Assembly (NCBI RefSeq): GCF_013030985.1
Contig: NZ_WPYP01000002.1
Location: 1 to 64,000, forward strand
Source: Ruegeria arenilitoris
GTDB lineage: Bacteria; Pseudomonadota; Alphaproteobacteria; Rhodobacterales; Rhodobacteraceae
DNA: 64,000 nt
Direction of reading: 5' to 3'
This document shows, piece after piece, positions 1 to 8,757 of this stretch. The translations under genes and the position numbers were made by a program. Numbering within the stretch: position 1 is the first letter of the stretch; every line of letters begins with the position of its first letter. Under the pieces are notes generated by a model, which was given only the letters and a program-made list of their open reading frames with translations, had not been told where the DNA came from and did not search any database.

Positions 1-55
1 AAGTTCTTCACAAACGTCAAAACATACTCACTACCCTGGCCAGAGTGAGAAACAG

Positions 56-79
56 GCCCCTCTCGCAATCGGGAGGGGC
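56..79. other. GC-rich inverted repeat
   Basis: Seven-base perfect arms (GCCCCTC / GAGGGGC) around a 10-nt loop. No T-run follows it. It may be the remains of a terminator or processing hairpin for a gene that lies to the left of the window. Confidence 0.4.
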
Positions 80-103
80 ACGAACAATTCCTCGCCGGAA
101 CTG

Positions 104-130
104 GCGGACCTTACGAGGTCCGCATCTTTT
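104..130 (+). terminator. Terminator-like hairpin with UACG tetraloop
   Basis: An 8-bp perfect stem (GCGGACCT / AGGTCCGC) closes on TACG, a member of the very stable UNCG tetraloop class, and is followed by ATCTTTT. It ends only 23 bp before the start codon at 154. It could end transcription of an upstream gene or act as a leader attenuator or stabiliser for the aminotransferase-like gene. Confidence 0.5.
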
Positions 131-153
131 CAAAACGACAACGAGGAGCGGAT

Positions 154-1506
154 ATGCCACAGATTGTCCATACCGAAGGGGAATCAAACACCTCTGAAGC
201 CCGCAAAAACTGGCTGAAAAAGTCCATCGGGCCCAAATCCTCGCCGTTGCTGAAACGCGATGCGGATGTGTTCCTGCATCAATCTCTGTCCAGCCCCTGC
301 GTCAGTACGATTGCCAAGGCCGAAGGCATCTGGATCGAGGATCTCGATGGTCGCCGCTACATGGATTTTCACGGCAATTCGGTGCATCACATCGGGTATG
401 GCCACCCCCGGCTGGTTCAGGCGATCAAGGATCAGCTGGACGACCTGCCCTTTGCCCCGCGCCGCTTCACCAATGACCCGGCGGTGGAACTGGCCGAAAA
501 GCTGGTGGCCATCACCCCTGGTGATCTGGGCAAGGTGCTATTCACCACTGGCGGTTCGGACGCCAATGAAGTCGCACTCAAGATCGCCCGTGCAGCGACG
601 GGCCGCTTCAAGACACTCAGTTTTTGGGACGCCTTCCACGGCGCAGGCTTTGGAGCCGCAAGCATTGGCGGCGAGGCCACGTTCCGCAGCCACATTGCCG
701 GGCCTCTTTTGCCAGGAACCGAGCATGTGGCCCCTTTCCACCCCTCCCGTTGTCCTTATGGTCACACAACGCTTGAGGCCAGCGCCGAAGCCTGCGCCAA
801 CATGATCGATTATGTGCTGGAGCGCGAAGGCGACATTTGCGCCGTGGTGGCCGAGGCGATGCGCGCCGTGCCCATCGTACCGCCGCCGGGTTTCTGGAAG
901 CGGGTGCGCGAGATTTGCAACCGCCACGGCGCATTGCTGATCCTGGACGAGATCCCGACAGGTTTGGGCAAGACCGGGCAGATGTTCTCGTTCCAGCATG
1001 ACGAAATCGTTCCCGACATTGTCACCATCGGCAAATCGTTGGGCGGGGGTATCCTACCCATCGCCGCCTGCATCGCCCGGGAAAATCTGGATGTTTGCGG
1101 GGATTTTGCCATCGGGCACTATACGCACGAAAAGAACCCCGTTACCGCCCGCGCCGCACTGACGACACTCCAGATCATCGAAGATGAAGGGTTGGTCGAA
1201 CGCTCGGCTAAATTGGGCGAGCACGCGATCGGGCGCTTGATGGACGCGCTTCAGAATGTTCCCGTCGTCGGCGACATCCGGGGCCGTGGCCTTATGTTCG
1301 GGGTCGAGATTGTCGATGACCGTTCCAGCAAGACACCGGGGAATGCGCGTGCAGAACAGATCTATTATGCCTGCCTCGAGGCGGGGTTGAGCTTTAAGAT
1401 TAGCCAGGGATGCGTTCTGACCCTGTCGCCGCCACTGACAATTTCGCAAGCTGAACTGGATCGGGCAATCGACATCGTCATTGCTGCGATCAAGGACGAA
1501 ATTTGA
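154..1506 (+). CDS. Class III PLP-dependent enzyme, PbfA-like
   Basis: The 450-residue protein is a full-length fold-type I, class III aminotransferase-family enzyme. The PLP lysine is K294 (IGKSLGGG) and the cofactor-ring aspartate is D265 in LILDEIPTGLGKTG. The start ATG has GAGGAG five bases upstream. An N-terminal EGESNTS segment and FHGNSVHHIGYGHP resemble what I recall of (R)-1-hydroxy-2-aminoethylphosphonate ammonia-lyase (PbfA), which makes phosphonoacetaldehyde. This is recognition from memory, not a search. The neighbouring Na/Pi-type transporter fits release of phosphate from phosphonates. The alternative is an amine:oxo-acid transaminase of unknown substrate. Family call is firm, substrate call is not. 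Confidence 0.85.
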   Translation: MPQIVHTEGESNTSEARKNWLKKSIGPKSSPLLKRDADVFLHQSLSSPCVSTIAKAEGIWIEDLDGRRYMDFHGNSVHHIGYGHPRLVQAIKDQLDDLPFAPRRFTNDPAVELAEKLVAITPGDLGKVLFTTGGSDANEVALKIARAATGRFKTLSFWDAFHGAGFGAASIGGEATFRSHIAGPLLPGTEHVAPFHPSRCPYGHTTLEASAEACANMIDYVLEREGDICAVVAEAMRAVPIVPPPGFWKRVREICNRHGALLILDEIPTGLGKTGQMFSFQHDEIVPDIVTIGKSLGGGILPIAACIARENLDVCGDFAIGHYTHEKNPVTARAALTTLQIIEDEGLVERSAKLGEHAIGRLMDALQNVPVVGDIRGRGLMFGVEIVDDRSSKTPGNARAEQIYYACLEAGLSFKISQGCVLTLSPPLTISQAELDRAIDIVIAAIKDEI

Positions 1507-1646
1507 CCTGTCTGGCCGTAGTACGCGATAAACGCAAAAAATGCCGGGGGACATTCGTCTATTCGGATTGGCAAGGGAAGCACACGGAGCAACTTGAAAA
1601 GGAAACTGCGAAATCGACTGAACCAGCTGTGACGTCGGAGTGAAGT

Positions 1647-3326
1647 ATGGCAATTGTCACATTCCTAATAAGCCTGACCGGGGCAACCATGCTGTTGCTT
1701 TTCGCGGTACGTATGGTGCGCACTGGGATTGAACGCAGCTACGGTGCGTCATTCCAGCGAGTGATGACGCGGCAGCGCAGTTACCTGCAGGCCTCGTTGG
1801 TTGGGTTGACGATGGCGGTCGTCTTGCAAAGTTCGGCAGCCGTGGCGTTGTTGACCTCGGGTTTTGCCGCCAGTGGAATGCTGAGTTTTCCAGTGGGGCT
1901 GGCAATTGTTCTCGGTGGTGATCTGGGCTCGGCGTTGATTATCCAGGTCCTGTCTTTCCAACTGGATTGGCTCGTGCCGATGCTTTTGGCGATCGGGGGC
2001 TATCTGTTCGTCAAGACCGAGGCCAAGAAAGCACGGCAGCTTGGACGCATCCTGATGGGCGTGGCTTTTATCCTGATCTCGCTCAGGTTCCTGCGCGAAG
2101 CGATGGACCCCATCCGGGACAGTGCGTTTTTACCTGCTGTGGCCGATTATCTGGCGCGCGATTACATCACGGCTTTCCTTGTCGGCGGTGCCCTTGCTTT
2201 TGTTATGCACTCGTCGGTCGCGGCAATCCTAATGTGTGTGACGCTTGTGCAGATCGGTGCAATCCCGTTCGCCGCTGGTATGTCATTGGTCTTTGGTGCG
2301 AATTTCGGATCGGCTTTTCTTCCGGTCTGGCTGACCCGAGGCATGCCAGTGACCGCCCAGCGAATACCCTACGCAAATCTGGCGCTGCGTGGCAGTTGGG
2401 CGCTGGCAACCTTGTTTGCGGCAAACCTTGCCCTGCGAACCGGACTTTTGGGCGACCCGCAAGGGGGGCAAATGCTGGTCAACGTGCATATTGCATTCAA
2501 CCTGTCACTGTTGGTTTTGGCCCTTCCGTTTTGCGGACGATTGGCAGCCTTGTACGAAAGGTTCTTGCCAGACCGGAACAAAGAGCAAAAACCGAAACCC
2601 GCACGGCCGGTCAGCGCATTGGACATGGAAACCGTGGCAAATCCCAGCCAGGCTTTGCCGAGCCTCAAGCGTGAGTTGCTGCGGATGAGCGACCTTCTCG
2701 AAACCATGTTCCGCCCTACCCTGGAGCTATACCGCAGCGGGGACAAAGAACAGATTCAGTCGGTTCAGGCTATTGACGAGGACGTTAACCAGTGCCTCTC
2801 GGGTATTCGCGCCTTTGTCGCCGCGATCCCCCCTGATCTATATGAAAAACAGGATGCAAAAACCGCGCGCGATCTTATGGAGATTGCAATCCGGCTTGAA
2901 ACGGCGGGGGATGTTGTCGCCAAACGCCTAACCGTATTGGCCAGCGAAATGCGGACCAAGGGATCAAGTTTCTCACAGGACGGCTGGTCGGAACTTGTTC
3001 AGATGCACGAGGGTATTCTGGCAAACATGAAGCTGGCTTCGAACGTGCTCATTTCAGACGATTTGGAAAGCGCGCGGCTTCTCAGCCTGGAAAAAACCGA
3101 AATCAAACGCGTGGAACGTGACAGCCGCAAGCGGCATCTGCGCCGATTGCAACGCGGCACCAGGGAAAGCTTCGAAACCAGCGACATTCATCTGGAGACT
3201 TTGCGGGCATTCCGAGAGTTCAACAGTCACATAGCTTCTGTCGCCTACCCGGTCCTTTACCGGAATGGTCAACTGTTGGAGACACGGTTGATAAAGGAAA
3301 TAGCAGACGAGGCTCAGGACTCATAG
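1647..3326 (+). CDS. Na/Pi-cotransporter family membrane protein with PhoU-like tail
   Basis: This 559-residue protein has two PNaS-type membrane repeats with the family signature: QSSAAVAL followed by GGDLGSA in the first (near residues 55-100), and HSSVAAIL followed by GANFGSA in the second (near 185-225). A soluble, helix-rich PhoU-like region fills about residues 330-550. Members move inorganic phosphate with sodium across the inner membrane; some export phosphate. It sits 140 bp after the PbfA-like gene in the same direction, so the pair may be co-transcribed and handle phosphate set free from phosphonates; that link is inference. The start ATG has GGAGTGA upstream. Confidence 0.85.
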   Translation: MAIVTFLISLTGATMLLLFAVRMVRTGIERSYGASFQRVMTRQRSYLQASLVGLTMAVVLQSSAAVALLTSGFAASGMLSFPVGLAIVLGGDLGSALIIQVLSFQLDWLVPMLLAIGGYLFVKTEAKKARQLGRILMGVAFILISLRFLREAMDPIRDSAFLPAVADYLARDYITAFLVGGALAFVMHSSVAAILMCVTLVQIGAIPFAAGMSLVFGANFGSAFLPVWLTRGMPVTAQRIPYANLALRGSWALATLFAANLALRTGLLGDPQGGQMLVNVHIAFNLSLLVLALPFCGRLAALYERFLPDRNKEQKPKPARPVSALDMETVANPSQALPSLKRELLRMSDLLETMFRPTLELYRSGDKEQIQSVQAIDEDVNQCLSGIRAFVAAIPPDLYEKQDAKTARDLMEIAIRLETAGDVVAKRLTVLASEMRTKGSSFSQDGWSELVQMHEGILANMKLASNVLISDDLESARLLSLEKTEIKRVERDSRKRHLRRLQRGTRESFETSDIHLETLRAFREFNSHIASVAYPVLYRNGQLLETRLIKEIADEAQDS

Positions 3327-3615
3327 CCACTGTTCGCGAACGAAAGCTCTCTGATCTGAGTCTCAGGGATTTCCCCATGCCCTTCAAAAATATCGACTAC
3401 TCGCGCATGAAACTCGGCTCTTCGGTCGGTCCCCCATAATTTCCTAGCAATAGCCGGTGAGCAGGGGAAGCCGCCCTATGTGATCCCTCTCAGAGACTTG
3501 GGCTCTAGTTGCGCCAAGGGAGTGCGAACTAAACAGTCTCTGTTTCGGAACGCGCGGGAATTGCAGCACAATACCGGGTTAAAACCGCTGATGACATGAG
3601 ATGGGTATAAGTGGC
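3327..3615. other. Gene-free spacer holding a tRNA-Ser-flank-like repeat
   Basis: No credible gene is seen. Positions 3553-3617 resemble the 3' flank of the tRNA-Ser gene at 41878-41941 (47 of 65 positions agree with one gap, counted by hand). Both copies keep a small ATTG...CAAT hairpin set between GG and CC. The match runs right up to the left end of the first IS6-type element. Confidence 0.6.
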
Positions 3616-4205
3616 GGTGCTGTCAGACGAATTCGAACCAGTCTCAGCTAGGCTAGTATCGCTGCCCTTTACGCCACGCCAAGTTCCCGCCACTCGGCGA
3701 GAGCAGCCCGATACGATGCGAAGCGATCTGTGATGACGGTTTCCGCTGTGCCGTGTCTCTTCATCAATTTCTTGAGGAATTTCAATGCCGCCAGCTTGTT
3801 TCGACGTTTGGTGACAACTGCTTCAAGCACCTCGCCTTCATGATCTACTGCGCGCCACAGGTAGTGCCGCTTGCCGTTCACCTTTACGAAGACCTCATCC
3901 ACATGCCACTTCGATTTTGAGTATGCCCGCAATTGCTGGACCCGTTTTCTCCGGATTTCCGATGCGAAAATCGGGCCGAAACGGTTCCACCAATACCGCA
4001 CTGTCTCGTGGCTCACTTCGATGCCACGTTCATGCAGCAGGTCTTCTACATTGCGAAGCGATAGTGGAAACCGAACATATAGCATTACGGCTAGCCGAAT
4101 GATCTCGGGGCTGGTTTTAAAGTACTTAAAAGGCGATCGCCTTTTCGTGAATAGAAGCTACGAAAGCCCCCTGCCCGCCTCAAGACAAGTTCTTCTGACA
4201 AGACC
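3616..4205 (-). mobile_element. Decayed IS6-type insertion sequence, copy 1
   Basis: Terminal inverted repeats are visible at 3616-3633 and 4188-4205, agreeing at 14 of 18 positions. The first 32 bases are identical to the left end of the second copy at 40829. Compared with that copy, this one lacks 228 bp inside the transposase gene, so it is 590 bp instead of about 818 bp, the usual IS6-family size. I found no target-site duplication. The transposase reads on the minus strand. Confidence 0.85.
3669..4157 (-). pseudogene. IS6-family transposase, internally deleted
   Basis: The readable frame carries the IS6 DDE transposase features up to WHVDEVFVKVNGKRH (first catalytic Asp) and VITDRFASYRAAL (second Asp). 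It then jumps to AEWRELGVA, missing 76 codons that hold the third catalytic residue (Glu of NNRVENSH in copy 2). The deletion is in frame. A TAG lies just upstream at about 4158 and the normal initiator ATG is absent; the first in-frame ATG is at 4085. The enzyme must be inactive. Confidence 0.88.
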
Positions 4206-4216
4206 AGTTCGACGCT

Positions 4217-4978
4217 TCAAGCCTCGGTCAGGTGCTTCCTGACCGTCGGATCAATCTTAGTGCTTTGGATCGGATAGATACCACAAGCGGCTATAGCCTC
4301 GCGCGCTGGTACACGCTCGTGCAAGCGTTTCCAGATTGTTTTGGCTGCGTAGGGATGTGGGTAGGGGCGCCATGCAACACCCATGGTCATTCCTCGCAGA
4401 TATTTCAATTGTTGACGGTGTGCGGAGTACAAGATTGTATTGGCGACGCTGCCTTCTCGTACGAGTTCGTGTTCAGTCACGAATATCCTGTTTCCTCGCA
4501 TAGTCACCAAACCAGCGTAACGCGAAATCTGGTGCGTGCTTTTGTCTGGGGATGTGGCAATTTCGCGAGAGCGGATCGTGAAAAGCCCGTCGACTTCCTG
4601 AATGCGGATCAAAGAACAGAAGATTTTTCCTTCCCAAGAAGGTGTACAGAAAAATGAATGGTAGAAACCAACATAGCGCCTGAGGTTTTTCTGTTGCCCG
4701 CGAAATGGATCCATAAATGCGTCTGTGGGCGTTTTACCAACTTGTGGTAGGACACCCTTTAGCATTCGTTCAAAGCTCGCAGTTTCAGCGAACAGCTCAG
4801 CTTCTGTCAGGTCGAAATGACGCGCAATCCGGCGCATGTTGTGGGCCGAAGGCAGGCTGGAGCCATTCAGGTAGCGATTGAATTGCTGTCTGTTGACGCC
4901 GATATCACGACAAATCTGTGAAATACTGCCGTGTTCTGCGCATAACGACCTTAGGTTGGCAGAAAAATTCTCTGTCAC
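4217..4978 (-). CDS. XRE-family transcriptional regulator
   Basis: A Cro/C1-type helix-turn-helix covers about residues 10-65 (SISQICRDIGVNRQQFNRYL), followed by a C-terminal region of roughly 150 residues that I do not recognise and that may sense a ligand. The open frame reaches a TTG at 4984, but GTG at 4978 is preferred because AAAGG lies eight bases before it and the protein then begins MTENFSANL (253 residues). It is divergent from the CocE/peptide-transport operon across 129 bp that contain a perfect inverted repeat at 4999-5026, so local control of that operon is likely. It lies 11 bp from the IS6 remnant, so its 3' flank has been rearranged. Confidence 0.8.
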   Translation of the reverse strand: MTENFSANLRSLCAEHGSISQICRDIGVNRQQFNRYLNGSSLPSAHNMRRIARHFDLTEAELFAETASFERMLKGVLPQVGKTPTDAFMDPFRGQQKNLRRYVGFYHSFFCTPSWEGKIFCSLIRIQEVDGLFTIRSREIATSPDKSTHQISRYAGLVTMRGNRIFVTEHELVREGSVANTILYSAHRQQLKYLRGMTMGVAWRPYPHPYAAKTIWKRLHERVPAREAIAACGIYPIQSTKIDPTVRKHLTEA

Positions 4979-4998
4979 AAGCAAAACCTTTCGCGTTC

Positions 4999-5026
4999 TG
5001 ACGCTATATCACAGCAAACAGCGTCA
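4999..5026. promoter_or_regulatory. Candidate operator between XRE gene and hydrolase operon
   Basis: A perfect inverted repeat, TGACGCT-N14-AGCGTCA, lies in the 129-bp divergent region. The position suits a binding site for the adjacent XRE regulator. No clear -35/-10 pair was found. Confidence 0.4.
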
Positions 5027-5107
5027 ACTCGCGCAAGATCGCACAATTTGATTTATCTGCAAATCGGTTTCTTCTTCGGCATCAGCTCGCAACAGACAAG
5101 CTTCCAG

Positions 5108-7084
5108 ATGCCCATTGAAACCATCGAAAACACATGGATCACACTCTCCGACGGGCGGAGGCTTGCTGCGCGACTCTGGCTACCCAAAACGGGCCCTGCA
5201 CCGGCCATTCTGGAATACCTGCCTTATCGCAAACGCGACGGCACTGCGCCGAGAGATGAAACAACACACACGGTATTTGCCGAGGCTGGCTATGCCTGCA
5301 TTCGGGTCGACATAGCTGGTACCGGGGACAGCGAAGGGCATTTCGACGACGAGTACTCCGAGCAGGAACTACGTGATGGTGAAGAGGTCATAGCCTGGAT
5401 CGCTGCGCAGGATTGGTGTGACGGCCATGTCGGGATGATCGGAATTTCGTGGGGCGGGTTCAATGGTCTGCAATTGGCCTTCCGGCGACCACCAGCGTTG
5501 AAAGCGGTGGTCAGCGTTGCCTCGACCGTGGATCGATATGCCGATGACATCCATTTCATGGGTGGGTGCCTGCTGAGCGACAATATGAACTGGGGCAGTC
5601 AGATGTTTGCTTATCTGACCCGTCCCGCTGATCCTGACCTTCGTCCAGATTGGCGCAAGGATTGGCTGGATCGACTGCAAAGCGTTCCATTCTCTGCCGC
5701 GGATTGGCTGCGCCATCAGACGCGTGATTCATTTTGGAAACATGGCTCGGTTTGCGAGGATTGGTCCGCGATCCAATCTCCTGTTTTAGCTATTACAGGT
5801 TGGGCAGATGCCTACGTCAATGCACCCCCGGCTTTGGCGGAGAACCTGACGGTGCCGACAAAGGCCGTCATTGGGCCGTGGGAGCACCGCTATGCACATA
5901 TCTCGCAGCTTGATCCTGCGGACTTTCATTCCGAAGTCATCGGCTGGTTTGACCGCTGGCTGAAAGGGCAGGAAAATGGGGCCGAGGACCTGCCTGCGTA
6001 CAGGACATACATGCAGGAACACTTCAATCCGACAGCGCACAACTCTGCCCGGCAAGGTCGTTGGGTTGCGGAAGCCACATGGCCGTCGCCGCATGTTTCT
6101 GAACAGGTTTGGCATTTGACACCCGGCGGGTTTTCTCAGGAACCGACTGCTGGCACGGTCGCCGTCACGTCGCCCAGCCATGTCGGTGCGGAAGGCGGGT
6201 ACTTCTGTGCGGGATTGCGAATTGATAACGAACTTGCCGGAGATCAGGCACGTGATGATGCCTTGTCGGCGTGTTTTGACAGCGCGCCACTGCAGGCGCC
6301 GCTGGAGTTGTTGGGCCGCGCGAAGCTGAAGTTTCGGTTTTCCGTGGATCAGCCTGTTGCCCAGCTTGTCGCGCGGTTATGCGATGTTTCACCTGAAGGT
6401 GTATCGCAGCGTATCAGCTATCGTCCGTTGAACCTGTGCCACTACAGCAGTCACGAAACGCCCGAAGCCTTGCAACCGGGTGAGATTTATGAGGCTGAGA
6501 TTTCCCTGAATGAATGTGCGCACCATTTGCGCGAGGGCCATGTTTTGCGATTGGCCTTGTCGACGTCTTACTGGCCGATCGTCTGGCCGGCGCCACGTTC
6601 GGCCAAGGTGACATTGCACTTGCAGGATTGTGGTCTGCATCTGCCAGTGCGCGAAGTCGCACATGAAATTCAAGCCTCGGAACCCGGTCCGGCGCAGGAG
6701 TATCCAGTTCTTGCAGCCGATCAACTGCGGTCACCTGGGGCGCAGTCCGAACATTCTATGACTGAAGATGGCCGGGTGGTTCTGGAGACTTTTGATGATT
6801 ACGGTAAAACTTGCGACCCCTACCACGAGTTGATCGTCGGCAGCGACGTGCGCATGCACTACAGCATTCACCCCAACGATCCGGCCTCCGCATGTTTCGA
6901 GACCGCCTGGAGTTTTACCTTTGAACGGACGGATTGGCAGGTCGCCATTTCGACCGAATGCCGCATGAGTTGCGACACGCAGAATTTCTATCTCTACCGC
7001 AAACTACGCGCCACCGAAGGCGCAGATGAAATCGAAGTCCTGACAAAGGAATGGTCCGAAACCGTTCCGCGCGGGCTTCTCTGA
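5108..7084 (+). CDS. CocE/NonD-type alpha/beta-hydrolase (S15 peptidase-like)
   Basis: The protein has the X-Pro dipeptidyl-peptidase/CocE layout: an N-terminal alpha/beta-hydrolase domain (about residues 1-290) and a C-terminal jelly-roll domain. The likely catalytic triad is S114 in GISWGG, D234 in GWADAY and H260 in GPWEHR. These enzymes cleave esters, amides or dipeptides. An upstream TTG at 5048 keeps the frame open, but MPIETIENTW at 5108 matches the usual family start and gives 658 residues. It has no evident signal peptide, so it probably acts in the cytoplasm on material brought in by the peptide importer that follows 21 bp downstream. The true substrate is unknown. Confidence 0.85.
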   Translation: MPIETIENTWITLSDGRRLAARLWLPKTGPAPAILEYLPYRKRDGTAPRDETTHTVFAEAGYACIRVDIAGTGDSEGHFDDEYSEQELRDGEEVIAWIAAQDWCDGHVGMIGISWGGFNGLQLAFRRPPALKAVVSVASTVDRYADDIHFMGGCLLSDNMNWGSQMFAYLTRPADPDLRPDWRKDWLDRLQSVPFSAADWLRHQTRDSFWKHGSVCEDWSAIQSPVLAITGWADAYVNAPPALAENLTVPTKAVIGPWEHRYAHISQLDPADFHSEVIGWFDRWLKGQENGAEDLPAYRTYMQEHFNPTAHNSARQGRWVAEATWPSPHVSEQVWHLTPGGFSQEPTAGTVAVTSPSHVGAEGGYFCAGLRIDNELAGDQARDDALSACFDSAPLQAPLELLGRAKLKFRFSVDQPVAQLVARLCDVSPEGVSQRISYRPLNLCHYSSHETPEALQPGEIYEAEISLNECAHHLREGHVLRLALSTSYWPIVWPAPRSAKVTLHLQDCGLHLPVREVAHEIQASEPGPAQEYPVLAADQLRSPGAQSEHSMTEDGRVVLETFDDYGKTCDPYHELIVGSDVRMHYSIHPNDPASACFETAWSFTFERTDWQVAISTECRMSCDTQNFYLYRKLRATEGADEIEVLTKEWSETVPRGLL

Positions 7085-7105
7085 CTTAATCCAAGGGAGG
7101 ATACT

Positions 7106-8671
7106 ATGAAGATCGAATGGACAAAGGCCAATGTTGGTCGCCGAGGGTTCTTAAAGGGCGCGACCGCGCTTGGGGCCGCTACAGCGCTTCCGATGGGGTG
7201 GGCGAACCGCGCATTCGCGGCAGATGACGGCGTTCTGCGGGTGCGGGCTTATGGTGACGCGCAAAACATGGATCCGGCCCATTCCGTTGGTGTCGTCGAA
7301 GAAGAAGTACATGCCTCGATCTACAACAAGCTGATCCAGTACAAGCCGGGCGAGGAATGGGGCTGGCAGATGGATGCGGCGACGATGATCGAGCAGGTTG
7401 ATCCGACCCATATCAAGTTCGCATTGCGTGACGATATCGGGTTCACCAACGGGTTTGGCGCCATGACGGCCGGGGACGTCAAATTCAGCATGGAACGGAT
7501 CGTGGACGACGCGACCGACAGTCCGAACAAGCCCGACCTGGGACCGTTCAGCCATGTTGAAGTGACCGGTGAACGCGAAGGGACGATCGTTCTGAACAAG
7601 CCGTTCGCACCAATCTGGTCGATTGCCCTGCCTTACATAACTGGGAACATCGTCTCGAAAGCGGCGGTCGAAGCCGCTGGTGGTCGGATCGGCGCTGATC
7701 CGGTTGCGGAATCCGGCCCGTATCTGCGAGACAGCTGGTCGCCCAAGGAAAAGACGGTCCTCAAGCGCAACCCGGACTGGAAAGGCGATGCTCCCGCTTG
7801 GGACACTGTCGAGATCTACCCGATCGACGATGAAAACACGGCCGAGATTGCGTTTGAGGCAGGTGAACTGGACGTCACCCGCGTGTCGCTGGGTTCGGTC
7901 GAACGATACCGCGCCGGGGTTCCCAATGGCGGATCGCTGGTTGAGAAACCCTCGCTTTACTATGTCTGGATGGGCATGAACGTCGAGCATCCGAAGCTGC
8001 AAAACCAAAAGCTGCGGCAGGCGATTCAGCACGCGGTAGATGTGCCCAGCATTCTTGAAGCGGCCTATTTTGGTGCTGCGGAACCGGCAACCGGTATCAT
8101 AGCACCTGGACTTGCCGGGCATCGGCCTTCGTCGCTTGTGCCACCTGAGGCAAATTTCGAAAAAGCGGCGCAGTTGCTCGCGGAATCCGGTGAAACCAAT
8201 GTCACGCTGACCCTCGACACGCTAAACAAGACGACCTTTACGACAACTGCCCAGATCATTCAGGCGACGCTGGCACAGATCGGGATCACGGTTGAAGTCA
8301 ACGTTCTGGAATCCGGGGCGTTCTGGGCGTCTGGTGACAATGAAAGTCTGCAGCTTGTTCTGAACCGTTTCTCGATGACCCCGGACCCGTATTATGCGAC
8401 GTCGTGGTTCACGCCTGAACAGATCGGAAAATGGAACTGGGAGCGCTTTAACAGCCCGGAATTCAACGAAATTCATGAAACTGCGGCTGCTGAAACGGAC
8501 ATCGCAAAGCGGGCGGAGATGTACCAGCGCGCGCAGGATCTGATGGAAGAAAGCGGCGCTTATCGCTTCATCACCCACGAGGCGACACCGGTAATTCACA
8601 GTGCTCGTGTCATTCCAGCGCTGCGGCCGGATGGCCTGTCGTTGCTGCGCTATTTCGGCAAGGCGACCTGA
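7106..8671 (+). CDS. Peptide/nickel-type ABC transporter substrate-binding protein
   Basis: This 521-residue periplasmic protein belongs to the DppA/OppA solute-binding family (SBP_bac_5). A twin-arginine signal, GRRGFLKG, is followed by a hydrophobic stretch and an AFA cleavage site near residue 39, so it is probably exported folded by Tat. Family features include VDVPSILEAAY and the C-terminal YQRAQDLMEE region. GGGAGG precedes the ATG. It is the first transport gene after the CocE-like hydrolase and is followed by two hairpins that may raise its level over the permeases. The ligand, a peptide or amide, cannot be read from the sequence. Confidence 0.9.
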   Translation: MKIEWTKANVGRRGFLKGATALGAATALPMGWANRAFAADDGVLRVRAYGDAQNMDPAHSVGVVEEEVHASIYNKLIQYKPGEEWGWQMDAATMIEQVDPTHIKFALRDDIGFTNGFGAMTAGDVKFSMERIVDDATDSPNKPDLGPFSHVEVTGEREGTIVLNKPFAPIWSIALPYITGNIVSKAAVEAAGGRIGADPVAESGPYLRDSWSPKEKTVLKRNPDWKGDAPAWDTVEIYPIDDENTAEIAFEAGELDVTRVSLGSVERYRAGVPNGGSLVEKPSLYYVWMGMNVEHPKLQNQKLRQAIQHAVDVPSILEAAYFGAAEPATGIIAPGLAGHRPSSLVPPEANFEKAAQLLAESGETNVTLTLDTLNKTTFTTTAQIIQATLAQIGITVEVNVLESGAFWASGDNESLQLVLNRFSMTPDPYYATSWFTPEQIGKWNWERFNSPEFNEIHETAAAETDIAKRAEMYQRAQDLMEESGAYRFITHEATPVIHSARVIPALRPDGLSLLRYFGKAT

Positions 8672-8718
8672 TCTCCCCAGGTCGACCGGGTACGGCGAGC
8701 GCGTGATGCTCGCCGTGC
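8666..8718 (+). other. Tandem intercistronic hairpins after the substrate-binding gene
   Basis: Two stems follow each other: ACCTG/CAGGT (8666-8682, spanning the stop codon) and a long stem at 8690-8718 with nine perfect pairs, extendable to eleven with one G-U wobble. No T-run follows. Such hairpins between binding-protein and permease genes are known to protect the 5' message or partly stop transcription. Confidence 0.6.
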
Positions 8719-8757
8719 CAAATTGAACGCCATCAAGCCATAAGGAGCCAGTTGGCC

